A DNA stretch of 64,000 nucleotides from Hyphococcus flavus (GTDB lineage: Bacteria > Pseudomonadota > Alphaproteobacteria > Caulobacterales > Parvularculaceae), in contig NZ_CP118166.1 of NCBI RefSeq assembly GCF_028748065.1, positions 1,999,501 through 2,063,500 on the forward strand, written 5' to 3'. The translations under genes and the position numbers were made by a program. Position 1 is the stretch's first letter, and every line of letters starts with the position of its first letter. Positions 24,350-32,188 of this stretch are shown piece by piece. The notes under the pieces are model-generated. The model was not told the DNA's origin. It did no database searches and saw only the letters and a program-made list of their open reading frames with translations.

Positions 24350-26140
24350 TTAGAGTTGCGCAAGGGCTGGGTGGACCTTCTTGCCGCCGAGCCATGCATC
24401 CTTGAATAACCCGTTCGCGTATTTTGCGCCGTTCTTGTCGCCCTGGGCCTTGTAGGTTTCTGAAAGCCCGAAAAGCACCCAAGCGTTGTTCGGCGACTCC
24501 GTCAGAGATTCGAGGAACAACTGTTCCGCGCGTTCGACCTTGCCAGCCTGCAGCAGCATCGAGGCAAGGGTCTGTTTCGCTGGATAATACCAGTATGGGG
24601 GTTCCGTATAGGCAATGCCTTCCTGAAGAGCGACGGCGTCTTCCATGGCTTCAATCGCCGTGCTGAAGTTTCCTTCAGCGGCGGAAACCCGTGCAATGAT
24701 CGTAAGGCGCGCGATGTTGAGAATATCGAGCGCCGGTACGCCGCCTTCAGTGAGGTTGGTGAAGTCTGCTTCTGCAATCAGCGAACTTATTTCTTCGGCT
24801 TCGCCCATGGCGGAAAGAAGTTCGCCGTTTTTGACGTAAGCCTCGCCTTGCGCATAGTGCCAGGCGCCTTTGAGGAATGGCATCTCATCGCCAGGACTTT
24901 CCGTAGACAGAATATCTGCCGGATCGGCATATTGAACCATGGCGTAGTATGGCGCGGCCTTGATTGGCTGCACCCACGGCGCGGCGGCGGCCATATCAAT
25001 CGGCAGCTTCTCGTCGAGCTTCGCCGCCATGGCGAGTGCGGTTTCCGCATCTCCCGCCATCTGCGCCGACGTCATGGCGAAATGAATGTTGTGGGTAAAG
25101 TAGCCATATTCATAAAGAATGCTGGCGTCGGCCCCGGCGAGATAGGTTTCATCTGCCGCGACAGCATCAATATTATGGTCGAGCGACTCTTTAAAACGTC
25201 CAATGCGGTAATAGGTGTGCGACGGCATGTGGACCAGGTGGCCTAAGCCGGGAGTCACTGCCGCCAAATGGTCGGCATAGTCGGCCGCGCGATACGGGTC
25301 GCGAGACGCCTCCGTAATGTGGATATAAAGGTGGATCGCCGCCGGATAATCGGGGTTGCGCGCAAGCACGCCTTCAAGCAGTGAAATAGTACGCGCCGTG
25401 CGACCTTTGGGAGAGCGTCCGCCTTCGCCCCAGTAATCCCACGCTTGCGTGTCCATGTTCGCCTCGGCGGCGAGCGACGCGATCATGTCGTCATCGGGAT
25501 ATTCAATCGCCACCGCGTCCATCGCATCGGCGAAGGCGTTATCGAGTTTTGACCGATCAGCGATTGGCATTTCCTGATAGCGATAGCCAAGGGCATTAAT
25601 CAGCGCGCGTTCTTTTTCGCTGGCGTTGTCACGCAACGAAATTGCTTTGTTGATCGCGGTCCATGCCGGCGCCACGGCTTCTTCAAACATCGGCGCGTTT
25701 ATATTCGGGCCGTATGCAAAAGCCTCACCCCAATAACACATGGCGCATTTGGGATCGATTTCCTGCGCTTTTTTGAACGCTTTGACTGCGGCGGTGTGAT
25801 TAAAGCCGAACGTAAAAGCGAGGCCTTGATCAAACCAGGCTTGCGCTTCTGGTTCTGACGTCGTTATGGCGTAAGCGATATCGCCGAGGCCCGACCGCAG
25901 CATATTGTCCATGTTCTGCGGTTCTTCCGTCGCTTGCGCATAGGCTTTCGCAGCGGAAACGAAAAACGCGCGGCGCTTGGCGAGACCGTCCGGGTTTTCA
26001 CCGCACAAGGATCGCGCAATCGCCAGCGGATGCAAAAACGGCAAGGCGGCATCGTCGTCTGAAACAGATGTCGCCGTCATGGTGACGCCGCCAAGGGCGA
26101 CCGCGGCTGCCGCGGCGCCCAGGAACAGTTTGGTTTTCAT
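24350..26140 (-). CDS. Secreted tetratricopeptide-repeat protein
   Basis: A 596-residue protein with a signal peptide (LFLGAAAAAVALGGVTMTA). TPR-like helix pairs are visible: AWFDQGLAFTFGFNHTAAVKAFKKAQEIDPKCAMCYWGEAFAYGPNINAP, then GRTARTISLLEGVLARNPDYPAAIHLYIHI, and near the end NFSTAIEAMEDAVALQEG and RAEQLFLESLTESPNNAWVLFGLSETYKAQGD. The conserved HLYIHITEASRDP, HLVHMPSHTYYRIGRF and CYWGEA blocks are shared with a family of bacterial TPR proteins of unknown role, possibly metal- or haem-related because of the His and Cys residues. A 78-nt spacer separates it from the sulfite oxidase gene downstream. Confidence 0.85.
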   Translation of the reverse strand: MKTKLFLGAAAAAVALGGVTMTATSVSDDDAALPFLHPLAIARSLCGENPDGLAKRRAFFVSAAKAYAQATEEPQNMDNMLRSGLGDIAYAITTSEPEAQAWFDQGLAFTFGFNHTAAVKAFKKAQEIDPKCAMCYWGEAFAYGPNINAPMFEEAVAPAWTAINKAISLRDNASEKERALINALGYRYQEMPIADRSKLDNAFADAMDAVAIEYPDDDMIASLAAEANMDTQAWDYWGEGGRSPKGRTARTISLLEGVLARNPDYPAAIHLYIHITEASRDPYRAADYADHLAAVTPGLGHLVHMPSHTYYRIGRFKESLDHNIDAVAADETYLAGADASILYEYGYFTHNIHFAMTSAQMAGDAETALAMAAKLDEKLPIDMAAAAPWVQPIKAAPYYAMVQYADPADILSTESPGDEMPFLKGAWHYAQGEAYVKNGELLSAMGEAEEISSLIAEADFTNLTEGGVPALDILNIARLTIIARVSAAEGNFSTAIEAMEDAVALQEGIAYTEPPYWYYPAKQTLASMLLQAGKVERAEQLFLESLTESPNNAWVLFGLSETYKAQGDKNGAKYANGLFKDAWLGGKKVHPALAQL

Positions 26141-26312
26141 CGATCTTCCCCTTCTAAAGAAAATTCAAGTGCTGTTGAGGCTCCCATTAGCCGCGCCCGG
26201 CGGAAGGGCCTGTGTTCGTCATCACATGAAACTATCATCGCCGAAGGCGCTTGCCGTCTCTCTCCGGCAAAGCCAGCTTATACGCGCTCGCAAAACATGC
26301 TTTAACACGAAT

Positions 26313-27758
26313 ATGTCTGAACAACAGCCCGGCGCAGCAGTCGGAAACATCCGTGAATACTCGGTTTCAGAGCTTTCGGGCGCTGTGAAACGTACGATTG
26401 AGGACGCATTCGGGCTAGTGCGCGTCAAGGGCGAACTTGGCCGGGTCACGCGTGCGGCGTCGGGACATATGTATCTCGATCTCAAAGATGAAAAATCGGT
26501 CATCTCCGGCGTCATGTGGAAGGGGATGGCGGCGCGCCTATCCATCAACCCTGAACAGGGTATGGAAGTGGTGGCGACGGGGCGGATGAGCACCTTCCCG
26601 GGTCAATCGCGCTATCAGTTGATCATCGACACCCTCGAGCCTGCCGGCGTTGGCGCGCTGATGGCGCTGTTCGAAGAACGTAAAAAGAAGCTTGCAGCGG
26701 AAGGTTTGTTCGCGCCGGAACGGAAAAAACCGCTGCCGTTTCTGCCGGAAGTCATTGGCGTTGTAACGTCGCCGTCAGGCGCTGTTATCCGCGATATCCT
26801 GCACCGGTTGCGCGAGCGTTTTCCCCGTCATGTGATTGTCTGGCCGACGCTGGTGCAGGGCAGGGGGGCGGAAGAAAAGATCGCGGCGGCGATTGAAGGG
26901 TTTAACAAGTTAAAACCAGACGGCGATGTTCCGCGTCCGGATGTTCTGATCGTTGCGCGCGGCGGCGGTTCATTGGAAGACTTGTGGTGCTTTAATGAGG
27001 AGGTTGTTGCGCGCGCCGCAGCGGCGAGTGACATTCCGCTGGTTTCCGCCGTGGGGCATGAAACGGACACGACCCTGATCGACTATGTCGCCGACAGGCG
27101 CGCGCCGACGCCCACAGCGGCGGCTGAAATCGCCGTGCCCGTGCGTTCGGAACTTTTAAGCGAGCTGTTGAACAAGGAGCGGCGGTTTACGGGTTCTGCA
27201 GTGCGGTTAATCGAGACGCGCAAGGCGGCGCTGCAATCGGCCTCGCGCGGTTTTGGCCGGCCAGAGGATATTCTAGGCGCGGCGACCCAGCGACTAGACC
27301 GAGCGGCAGACGGGTTGCGTTCAGGGCTTCGCGCGCGGCTCGATAATGCGTTGACGTCGCTCGCGCGTGCTAGCGGGCGGCTGACGCCAAATCTGCTCGC
27401 AGCCGGGTTTGCGATGCGTGAAAACCACATAGCCGCCGCGTGGTCGCGCGTTTCAGACCGCACCGAGCGTCTGTTGACTGACCGGCAAGCAAGGCTTGCC
27501 TCAGTATCGCGGGTGTTGGCTGCAGTTTCCTATGAGAATGTCCTCGAACGCGGGTTCGCCCTCGTCCGTGACGAGGGTGGTGGCCTGATCCGCAGGTCAA
27601 GCGATGCGGCTGGTTCCCGGGGCGGGGAAATCCAGTTCGCCGACGGCGCGCGCGGGTTCCGTTTCGACGCACTCGCAGGTGAAAAACGTCCCAAAAAAGA
27701 ACCAGCAAAATCAAAGGCCAAAAAGACGCCGCCGCGCCAGCAGCGGCTTTTTGACTAA
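26313..27758 (+). CDS. xseA: Exodeoxyribonuclease VII large subunit
   Basis: A 481-residue XseA. ATG 26313 (MSEQQPGAAVGNIREYSVSELSGAVKRTIEDAFG) is chosen because the OB-fold begins here; the frame is open further upstream over the TPR gene promoter. An N-terminal OB nucleic-acid-binding domain (to about residue 105, with VRVKGELGRVTRAASGHMYLDLKDE) is followed by the catalytic domain: IGVVTSPSGAVIRDILHRLRERFP, VARGGGSLEDLWCFNEE, VVSAVGHETDTTLIDYVADRRAPTPTAAAE. A long helical region and a Lys-rich tail end it. With XseB, not in this window, it degrades single-stranded DNA. Confidence 0.96.
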   Translation: MSEQQPGAAVGNIREYSVSELSGAVKRTIEDAFGLVRVKGELGRVTRAASGHMYLDLKDEKSVISGVMWKGMAARLSINPEQGMEVVATGRMSTFPGQSRYQLIIDTLEPAGVGALMALFEERKKKLAAEGLFAPERKKPLPFLPEVIGVVTSPSGAVIRDILHRLRERFPRHVIVWPTLVQGRGAEEKIAAAIEGFNKLKPDGDVPRPDVLIVARGGGSLEDLWCFNEEVVARAAAASDIPLVSAVGHETDTTLIDYVADRRAPTPTAAAEIAVPVRSELLSELLNKERRFTGSAVRLIETRKAALQSASRGFGRPEDILGAATQRLDRAADGLRSGLRARLDNALTSLARASGRLTPNLLAAGFAMRENHIAAAWSRVSDRTERLLTDRQARLASVSRVLAAVSYENVLERGFALVRDEGGGLIRRSSDAAGSRGGEIQFADGARGFRFDALAGEKRPKKEPAKSKAKKTPPRQQRLFD

Positions 27759-27779
27759 CCGCCTTGAGGCGCGGTATTG

Positions 27780-28031
27780 ATGTTTTCCCTGTTATCTGCA
27801 GCGCTGAATTTTATGAATCCGTTCGACACCATCAGTTCCGACGACGAAGCGATCATCGAGTATGATGATGGCGATTTCCATGTGGTGAAGCCCGGCGCCT
27901 TTGTGATTTGCGCCGTCTCGGGAACGCGAATTCCGCTCAAGGCCTTGCGCTACTGGAGCGTCGACAAGCAGGAACCCTATCTCGACGCAGCGACTGCGTT
28001 GCAAGCCATGAAGGAAGCGGGATCGTCATGA
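27780..28031 (+). CDS. DUF2093 family protein
   Basis: An 83-residue protein matching DUF2093 by the block AIIEYDDGDFHVVKPGAFVICAVSGTRIPLKALRYWSVDKQEPYLDA. A second possible start is ATG 27813 (MNPFDTISS), which is closer to typical family length; 27780 has a GAGG site upstream. The family is a small alphaproteobacterial group of unknown function that sits between xseA and lipid A genes in rhizobia; the xseA link is kept here. The stop overlaps the next start (ATGA), so it is coupled to the M23 peptidase gene. Confidence 0.85.
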   Translation: MFSLLSAALNFMNPFDTISSDDEAIIEYDDGDFHVVKPGAFVICAVSGTRIPLKALRYWSVDKQEPYLDAATALQAMKEAGSS

Positions 28032-29044
28032 TGAAACAGAGTTTGTTTGTTGCAGGCCTATTGTTGGCGTTCTCGTCATTGGCGGGTGCAATTGCACAAG
28101 GCGCTGATACGGAAACGGAAGCGAAGTTGCCGGCGCCAGGCGCCAAGGTGCTGAATACTGAATCCACCGATAAAGAAAAGTCGATGCTGCGCCGCGCCGA
28201 CTTTGCTGAAGCGATGCAGCAGGTTGCTGAACGGCAAAAGGTTTTCTCCGGCGCGCCGGAAATGTTCACGCTGGAAGGCGATCTTGCGCAAGGAGGATTG
28301 GCGTTCGGCCAGACGGAACGCGGCGCCAAGGTGATACTCGACGGCAAAGACGTCATGGTCGATAACGATGGACGCTTTCTCGTGGGCTTCGGGCGCGACA
28401 GCGCATTGTCAGCGTTGCTAGTGGTTGAATTTCCCGATGGACGTGTTGAACGCCGCTCATTCGAGATTGAGGATCGCGAATTTCCGACCCAGCGCATTGA
28501 CGGTCTTGATCAGTCAAAAGTTTCTGGTTTTACAGAAGAGCAGTTAGCCAAGATCGCTGTCGATTCGGCCAAGAAAAAAGCCGCGCGCGCCGAAACACAA
28601 GAGCTGGCCGACTGGTCTTTGGGTTTTGACTGGCCCGTGGTCGGCCGGATCAGCGGCGTTTTCGGCTCGCAGCGCATTTTGAACGGCGAGCCAAAACGTC
28701 CTCACTCCGGCGTCGATGTGGCCGCACCGACCGGCACGCCGATCTATGCCCCGGCGCCGGGTGTTGTCCGCCTCGCCGAAGAGGACATGTATTTCGAGGG
28801 CGGTCTCGTACTCCTCGACCATGGCCACTGGCTGGAGAGCGCGTTCCTGCATATGTCGAGGGTTGATGTTGAACCTGGCCAGCGGGTCGAAAAGGGAGAT
28901 ATTATCGGCGCGGTCGGTGCGACGGGGCGGGTAACAGGCCCGCATCTTCACTGGAGTATGAAATGGGCAGGCGAGCTGGTGGATCCGCAGCTAATCGCCG
29001 GAATCATGCCAAAAGAAGCGCCAACCCGGACATCCGGCGATTAA
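28028..29044 (+). CDS. M23 family (LytM/peptidoglycan endopeptidase) metallopeptidase
   Basis: A 338-residue periplasmic protein with a signal peptide (LFVAGLLLAFSSLAGAIAQG). The N-terminal half has a beta-rich domain (FTLEGDLAQGGLAFGQTERGAKVILDGKDV). The catalytic M23 domain occupies about residues 210-325: GRISGVFGSQRILNGEPKRPHSGVDVAAPTGTPIYAPAPGVV with His and Asp zinc ligands, then HMSRVDVEPGQRVEKGDIIGAVGATGRVTGPHLHW with the HxH pair. All zinc residues are kept, so it should be an active cell-wall hydrolase rather than an EnvC-like activator. Its ATG overlaps the DUF2093 stop. Confidence 0.93.
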   Translation: MMKQSLFVAGLLLAFSSLAGAIAQGADTETEAKLPAPGAKVLNTESTDKEKSMLRRADFAEAMQQVAERQKVFSGAPEMFTLEGDLAQGGLAFGQTERGAKVILDGKDVMVDNDGRFLVGFGRDSALSALLVVEFPDGRVERRSFEIEDREFPTQRIDGLDQSKVSGFTEEQLAKIAVDSAKKKAARAETQELADWSLGFDWPVVGRISGVFGSQRILNGEPKRPHSGVDVAAPTGTPIYAPAPGVVRLAEEDMYFEGGLVLLDHGHWLESAFLHMSRVDVEPGQRVEKGDIIGAVGATGRVTGPHLHWSMKWAGELVDPQLIAGIMPKEAPTRTSGD

Positions 29045-29054
29045 TCATTTTGTA

Positions 29055-29077
29055 ATTGACAATCATTATTAATTGCA
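29055..29077. promoter_or_regulatory. Fur-box-like operator upstream of bfd-bfr
   Basis: The stretch TTGACAATCATTATTAATTG fits the classic Fur consensus GATAATGATAATCATTATC at most core positions (tGAcAATCATTATt). It overlaps a possible -35 TTGACA. The site lies 47-69 nt before the bfd ATG. Iron-dependent control of bfd/bfr is known in other bacteria; which regulator (Fur, Irr or other) acts here is inference. Confidence 0.6.
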
Positions 29078-29123
29078 CCATCTATTGAGGGTCGGCTTGT
29101 CCGCCGGCCAGAGAAGATGGCTT

Positions 29124-29318
29124 ATGTATATTTGTATCTGCAACGCGCTGAAGGACAGTGAACTCGCTGAAGCGAGCAACGACGCGCGCACGGTTTCAGA
29201 GGTCTTCAAGCGCTGCGGCCGCCGCCCTCAATGCGGCAAATGTTTGCCTGACGTTGCGCAACTGATCGAAGACGCGCGTTGCGTTGAAAACGGCGCGCAA
29301 ACGATCGCCGCCGAATAA
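29124..29318 (+). CDS. bfd: Bacterioferritin-associated ferredoxin
   Basis: A 64-residue protein from ATG 29124 (MYICICNALKDSELAEA); an upstream in-frame start would add an unconserved tail. The [2Fe-2S] ligands follow the Bfd pattern CxC at residues 4 and 6 and CxxC later (RPQCGKCLPDV), in the BFD-like helical fold. Bfd reduces ferric iron in the bacterioferritin core to release it. The gene is followed by bfr after 141 nt. Confidence 0.93.
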   Translation: MYICICNALKDSELAEASNDARTVSEVFKRCGRRPQCGKCLPDVAQLIEDARCVENGAQTIAAE

Positions 29319-29349
29319 ACCCTCTTACAAATTATTAGCATTCACACTG

Positions 29350-29371
29350 ATCGCGCAAAAATGTGCGCGAT
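29350..29371 (+). promoter_or_regulatory. 8-bp hairpin between bfd and bfr
   Basis: ATCGCGCA and TGCGCGAT are exact complements around a 6-nt loop, 32 nt after the bfd stop. No T-run follows, so it is more likely an RNA-stability or processing element than a terminator. It could help set unequal bfd and bfr levels. Confidence 0.4.
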
Positions 29372-29397
29372 TGATAGGCGCTTGCAAAGATAATCCT

Positions 29398-29424
29398 TTG
29401 ACAGAGCATATGATCGTTTATTTT
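29398..29424 (+). promoter_or_regulatory. Possible sigma70-type promoter of bfr
   Basis: TTGACA at 29398-29403 is a perfect -35 hexamer; TATTTT at 29419-29424 is a candidate -10 but the spacer is only 15 nt. It lies 36-62 nt before the bfr GTG. Low certainty. Confidence 0.35.
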
Positions 29425-29459
29425 GACCTTAGCGAATCGAACAGCAGGAGAGTTTATCC

Positions 29460-29939
29460 GTGAAAGGCGACCAGAAAGTCATCGATTATCTCAACAAGGC
29501 GTTGAAGCTCGAATTGACAACGGTCAATCAGTATTTCCTGCATGCGCGCATGTTAAAGGATTGGGGTTTCGAACGTCTTGCAAAAGTTGAGTACGACGAG
29601 TCTATCGATGAAATGAAACACGCCGATGAATTGATCGAGCGTATTTTGTTTCTCGAAGGCCTGCCGAACGTTCAGGATCTCGACAAGGTTTATATCGGCG
29701 AAAACGTCAAGGAAATTCTTGAGTGCGATTTACGCGCGGAAAAGCGCGCGCATCCGCTCTATATTGAAGCGATCGCGTATTTCGAAAGCGTCAAGGATTA
29801 TGTGAGCCGGGAGTTGCTGGTGCGCATTCTTGAGTCCGAGGAAGAGCATATCGATCATCTCGAAACGCAACTGAGCCTTATCGATAAGATCGGCGAGAAA
29901 AACTACATGCAGTCGCAAATGAAGAAGTGCGACGAGTGA
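29460..29939 (+). CDS. bfr: Bacterioferritin
   Basis: A 159-residue iron-storage protein, starting at GTG 29460 after AGGAG. The dinuclear ferroxidase ligands are all in register with the family: Glu18, Glu51, His54, Glu94, Glu127 and His130. Met52, the haem-binding axial Met that defines bacterioferritin as opposed to plain ferritin, is present in DEMKHADEL. Twenty-four such subunits form the storage shell. The final TGA overlaps the ATG of the Kazal-type lipoprotein by one base. Confidence 0.97.
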   Translation: MKGDQKVIDYLNKALKLELTTVNQYFLHARMLKDWGFERLAKVEYDESIDEMKHADELIERILFLEGLPNVQDLDKVYIGENVKEILECDLRAEKRAHPLYIEAIAYFESVKDYVSRELLVRILESEEEHIDHLETQLSLIDKIGEKNYMQSQMKKCDE

Positions 29940-30262
29940 TGTTGCGCGCTGTCGCTCTTCTCCTTTTTGTCGCGGCCTGCACCACAGGAACGCCTGACAG
30001 CAGCGATCCTGAAATCGGCGAGACCGGCGGGCTTTGCGGCGGCATTGGCGGGTTTCAATGTGAGGCCCAAGGCGATTATTGCGCCTTGGCGGCTGGCGAT
30101 TGCGTGGAAATCGCCGACGCTGCGGGGATTTGCCGGGCAAAGCCGCGCTTTTGCACCAAGGACTATCGTCCGGTTTGCGGATGCGACGGGGAAACCTACT
30201 CCAACGCCTGCATGGCGGCGTCCGCAGGGGTGAACGTCGCCAGCGTAGGCATCTGTGAATAA
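29939..30262 (+). CDS. Lipoprotein with Kazal-type serine protease inhibitor domain
   Basis: A 107-residue protein with a lipoprotein signal (AVALLLFVAACTTG). The mature part has a Cys-rich segment (LCGGIGGFQCEAQGDYCALAAGDC) and a C-terminal Kazal domain: FCTKDYRPVCGCDGETYSNACMAASAGVNVASVGIC, matching the C-x6-9-VCGxDGxTYxNxC core with a Cys at the usual x position. Kazal domains inhibit serine proteases; bacterial examples may protect against host or predator enzymes, but the target here is unknown. It is coupled to bfr by a TGATG overlap. Confidence 0.9.
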   Translation: MLRAVALLLFVAACTTGTPDSSDPEIGETGGLCGGIGGFQCEAQGDYCALAAGDCVEIADAAGICRAKPRFCTKDYRPVCGCDGETYSNACMAASAGVNVASVGICE

Positions 30263-30265
30263 ACT

Positions 30266-31207
30266 TTAGTCTTTTGGCCAGCGTCGGTGGAACCATAACC
30301 ACTGTTCTGGCCGCGCATGAATATCGGTTTCGAGCGTCTGGTTGATTTTCACTGTCAGGTTATAGATGTCATCACGCATTAATCCTGTTGGTTCGAATGC
30401 CATGGGCTCGTGCACATGCATTCGAAAATGCGCACCCGTTAAACGTTCCATGTTCAGGTAGACGACTGGCGCCTTGTGCTTGATGGCGAGGCGCGCCGCC
30501 GCAGGCGCGGTCATCGCCGGTTTTCCCATAAACGGAACTGAGATGCCTGAATTCAGCTTTTGATCGACCAGCATCAGCACCGAACGCCCCTCTGACAGGG
30601 ACTGCATCAGCGTGCGTCCGCCGCGTTTGCCCTTGGGGATCTGATACCGCGACATGGTCTTCGCGCGATGTTTGATGATTAGCTCATCCGTCAGCGGATT
30701 GTTGGCGGGGCGATAGACAAAGCCATAATTTACACCGGAGTTCAGGAGTGTCGCCATAAACAACTCCCAATTGGCGAAATGCCCCGTGACGAAAATTACC
30801 GGGCGGCCCTCGGCAACGATGCGGTCGAGAATTTCCTTGCCCTCGATTTCCATGCGACCGCTTGTTGGTCCAAATTTGTCATGATGGGCGAATTCCCCCG
30901 CCACGCGGCCAAGGTTTTCCCAGATATCAGCCGTCACGGCGCGAATTTTTTCAGGGGGCCAGTCAGGATAGATATTGGCGAGGTTGCGCTCGGCCCGTTT
31001 GGATGCAGGGCGTATCAGCGGCCCGATCGTGCGGGCAAATTTGCCCGCAAAGGAAGACGCTGCATCGACGCTCATCAGCCTGAAAAAACCGATAAGCCCC
31101 CGCATCAACGCAAGCTCGATATAATGACCTGGCGTTACGGGTCTGTTTGAGCGGCGCTCCGGTAGGGCGACGCCGGCATCCGGCCGATTTATGCGTATCT
31201 CAGACAT
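30266..31207 (-). CDS. LpxL/HtrB-family lipid A biosynthesis acyltransferase
   Basis: A 313-residue membrane-associated acyltransferase. The catalytic HX4E motif is HFANWE, in VTGHFANWELFMATL. Other family blocks are GFVYRPANNPLTDELI, GKRGGRTLMQSLSEGRSVLMLVDQKLNSGISVPFMGKPAMTAPAAARLA, and a terminal PEQWLWFHRRWP, typical of LpxL/LpxM. It would add a secondary acyl chain to Kdo-lipid A or a precursor. Acyl length is not readable. It is the last gene of the minus-strand lipid A block, 9 nt after lpxK. Confidence 0.92.
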   Translation of the reverse strand: MSEIRINRPDAGVALPERRSNRPVTPGHYIELALMRGLIGFFRLMSVDAASSFAGKFARTIGPLIRPASKRAERNLANIYPDWPPEKIRAVTADIWENLGRVAGEFAHHDKFGPTSGRMEIEGKEILDRIVAEGRPVIFVTGHFANWELFMATLLNSGVNYGFVYRPANNPLTDELIIKHRAKTMSRYQIPKGKRGGRTLMQSLSEGRSVLMLVDQKLNSGISVPFMGKPAMTAPAAARLAIKHKAPVVYLNMERLTGAHFRMHVHEPMAFEPTGLMRDDIYNLTVKINQTLETDIHARPEQWLWFHRRWPKD

Positions 31208-31216
31208 TGCTGATGC

Positions 31217-32188
31217 TTATAGCGCATTTTCGTGTGCTGAAATGCAGGAAAGCAGTTTTTCTGTGAGCGCCTTCGGATTGTTAATACGCATCTCTACAGG
31301 GAAAAAAGCGATGTCTGGCTGATAGCTTTGCGACAGTCGAACGAAATCCTTCTCCGTACATATAAGTTTGGCGTTCAGGCGTTCGGCTTTTTGTTTGAGA
31401 ACATCAAGTTCAGCATCTCTAAAACGATGGTGGTCGGGGAAGGCGATGCTTTCAGCGACGTCATATCCGCAATTAACGAGAAGGCTGAAGAACTGTTCCG
31501 GGCGGCCAATGCCGGCAAACGCGATAACACGTTCAGGCGTCGGTGGCTTTGACGGCGCAAGCCATGCGGCAAACTGGCTACCTTCCGCCGAGCCTTCATC
31601 ACTGACAATGGAGACAACCATATCCGCTCGTTCCGACGCGTCTTTGACTGTCTCGCGAAACGGGCCAGCGGGAAAGGTTTTTTGGGGAGCATCACGTTCG
31701 CCGGCGCCAGCGAGCAAGATCGATAAATCTTTTTTCAATGACGGGTTTTGAAAGCCGTCATCCATGATGATGACGTTTGCGCCAGTTTTAGCTGCAAATG
31801 CTGCGCCCTCAGGCCGGTTTCGCGCGACCACAGTCGGCGCATGTCTGGCTAACAATAGCGCTTCATCGCCCACATCGCCTGCATTGTGAGACTGCGTATC
31901 AACAAGCACAGGGCCTTTCAGCGCGCCGCCATAGCCGCGTGTTAAAAATGCGGATTTTACGTCGCTCTCGACAAGCAGCTTGGCTATCAACAATGCAAAA
32001 GGCGTTTTGCCGGCGCCGCCAAGCGTTGCATTGCCGATGCAGATGACGGGCAGTGGCGCAGTCGCGGGCGTTGTCACCTTCCATCGCAGCTTGTGCCCTG
32101 CCTGATAGACGGCGGCGGCTGGCGCCAACAATAAGGTGACTGCCCTTGCTGACAATGAATCGCTACGCCAGAACCATGGCTCGCGCAT
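31217..32188 (-). CDS. lpxK: Tetraacyldisaccharide 4'-kinase
   Basis: A 323-residue LpxK, which phosphorylates the 4' position of the lipid A disaccharide. The N-terminus REPWFWRSDSLSARAV with a hydrophobic helix is followed by the P-loop GGAGKTPFA (residues 57-65), ATKGYGG-like FLTRGYGGALKGPVLVDT, DEALLLARHAPTVVARNR and the Walker B-like IIMDDGFQNPSLKKDLSIL. The late VIAFAGIGRPEQFF and CTEKDFVRL are also typical. The stop codon of waaA overlaps the start by a base, fitting a Kdo-lipid A operon. Confidence 0.95.
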   Translation of the reverse strand: MREPWFWRSDSLSARAVTLLLAPAAAVYQAGHKLRWKVTTPATAPLPVICIGNATLGGAGKTPFALLIAKLLVESDVKSAFLTRGYGGALKGPVLVDTQSHNAGDVGDEALLLARHAPTVVARNRPEGAAFAAKTGANVIIMDDGFQNPSLKKDLSILLAGAGERDAPQKTFPAGPFRETVKDASERADMVVSIVSDEGSAEGSQFAAWLAPSKPPTPERVIAFAGIGRPEQFFSLLVNCGYDVAESIAFPDHHRFRDAELDVLKQKAERLNAKLICTEKDFVRLSQSYQPDIAFFPVEMRINNPKALTEKLLSCISAHENAL

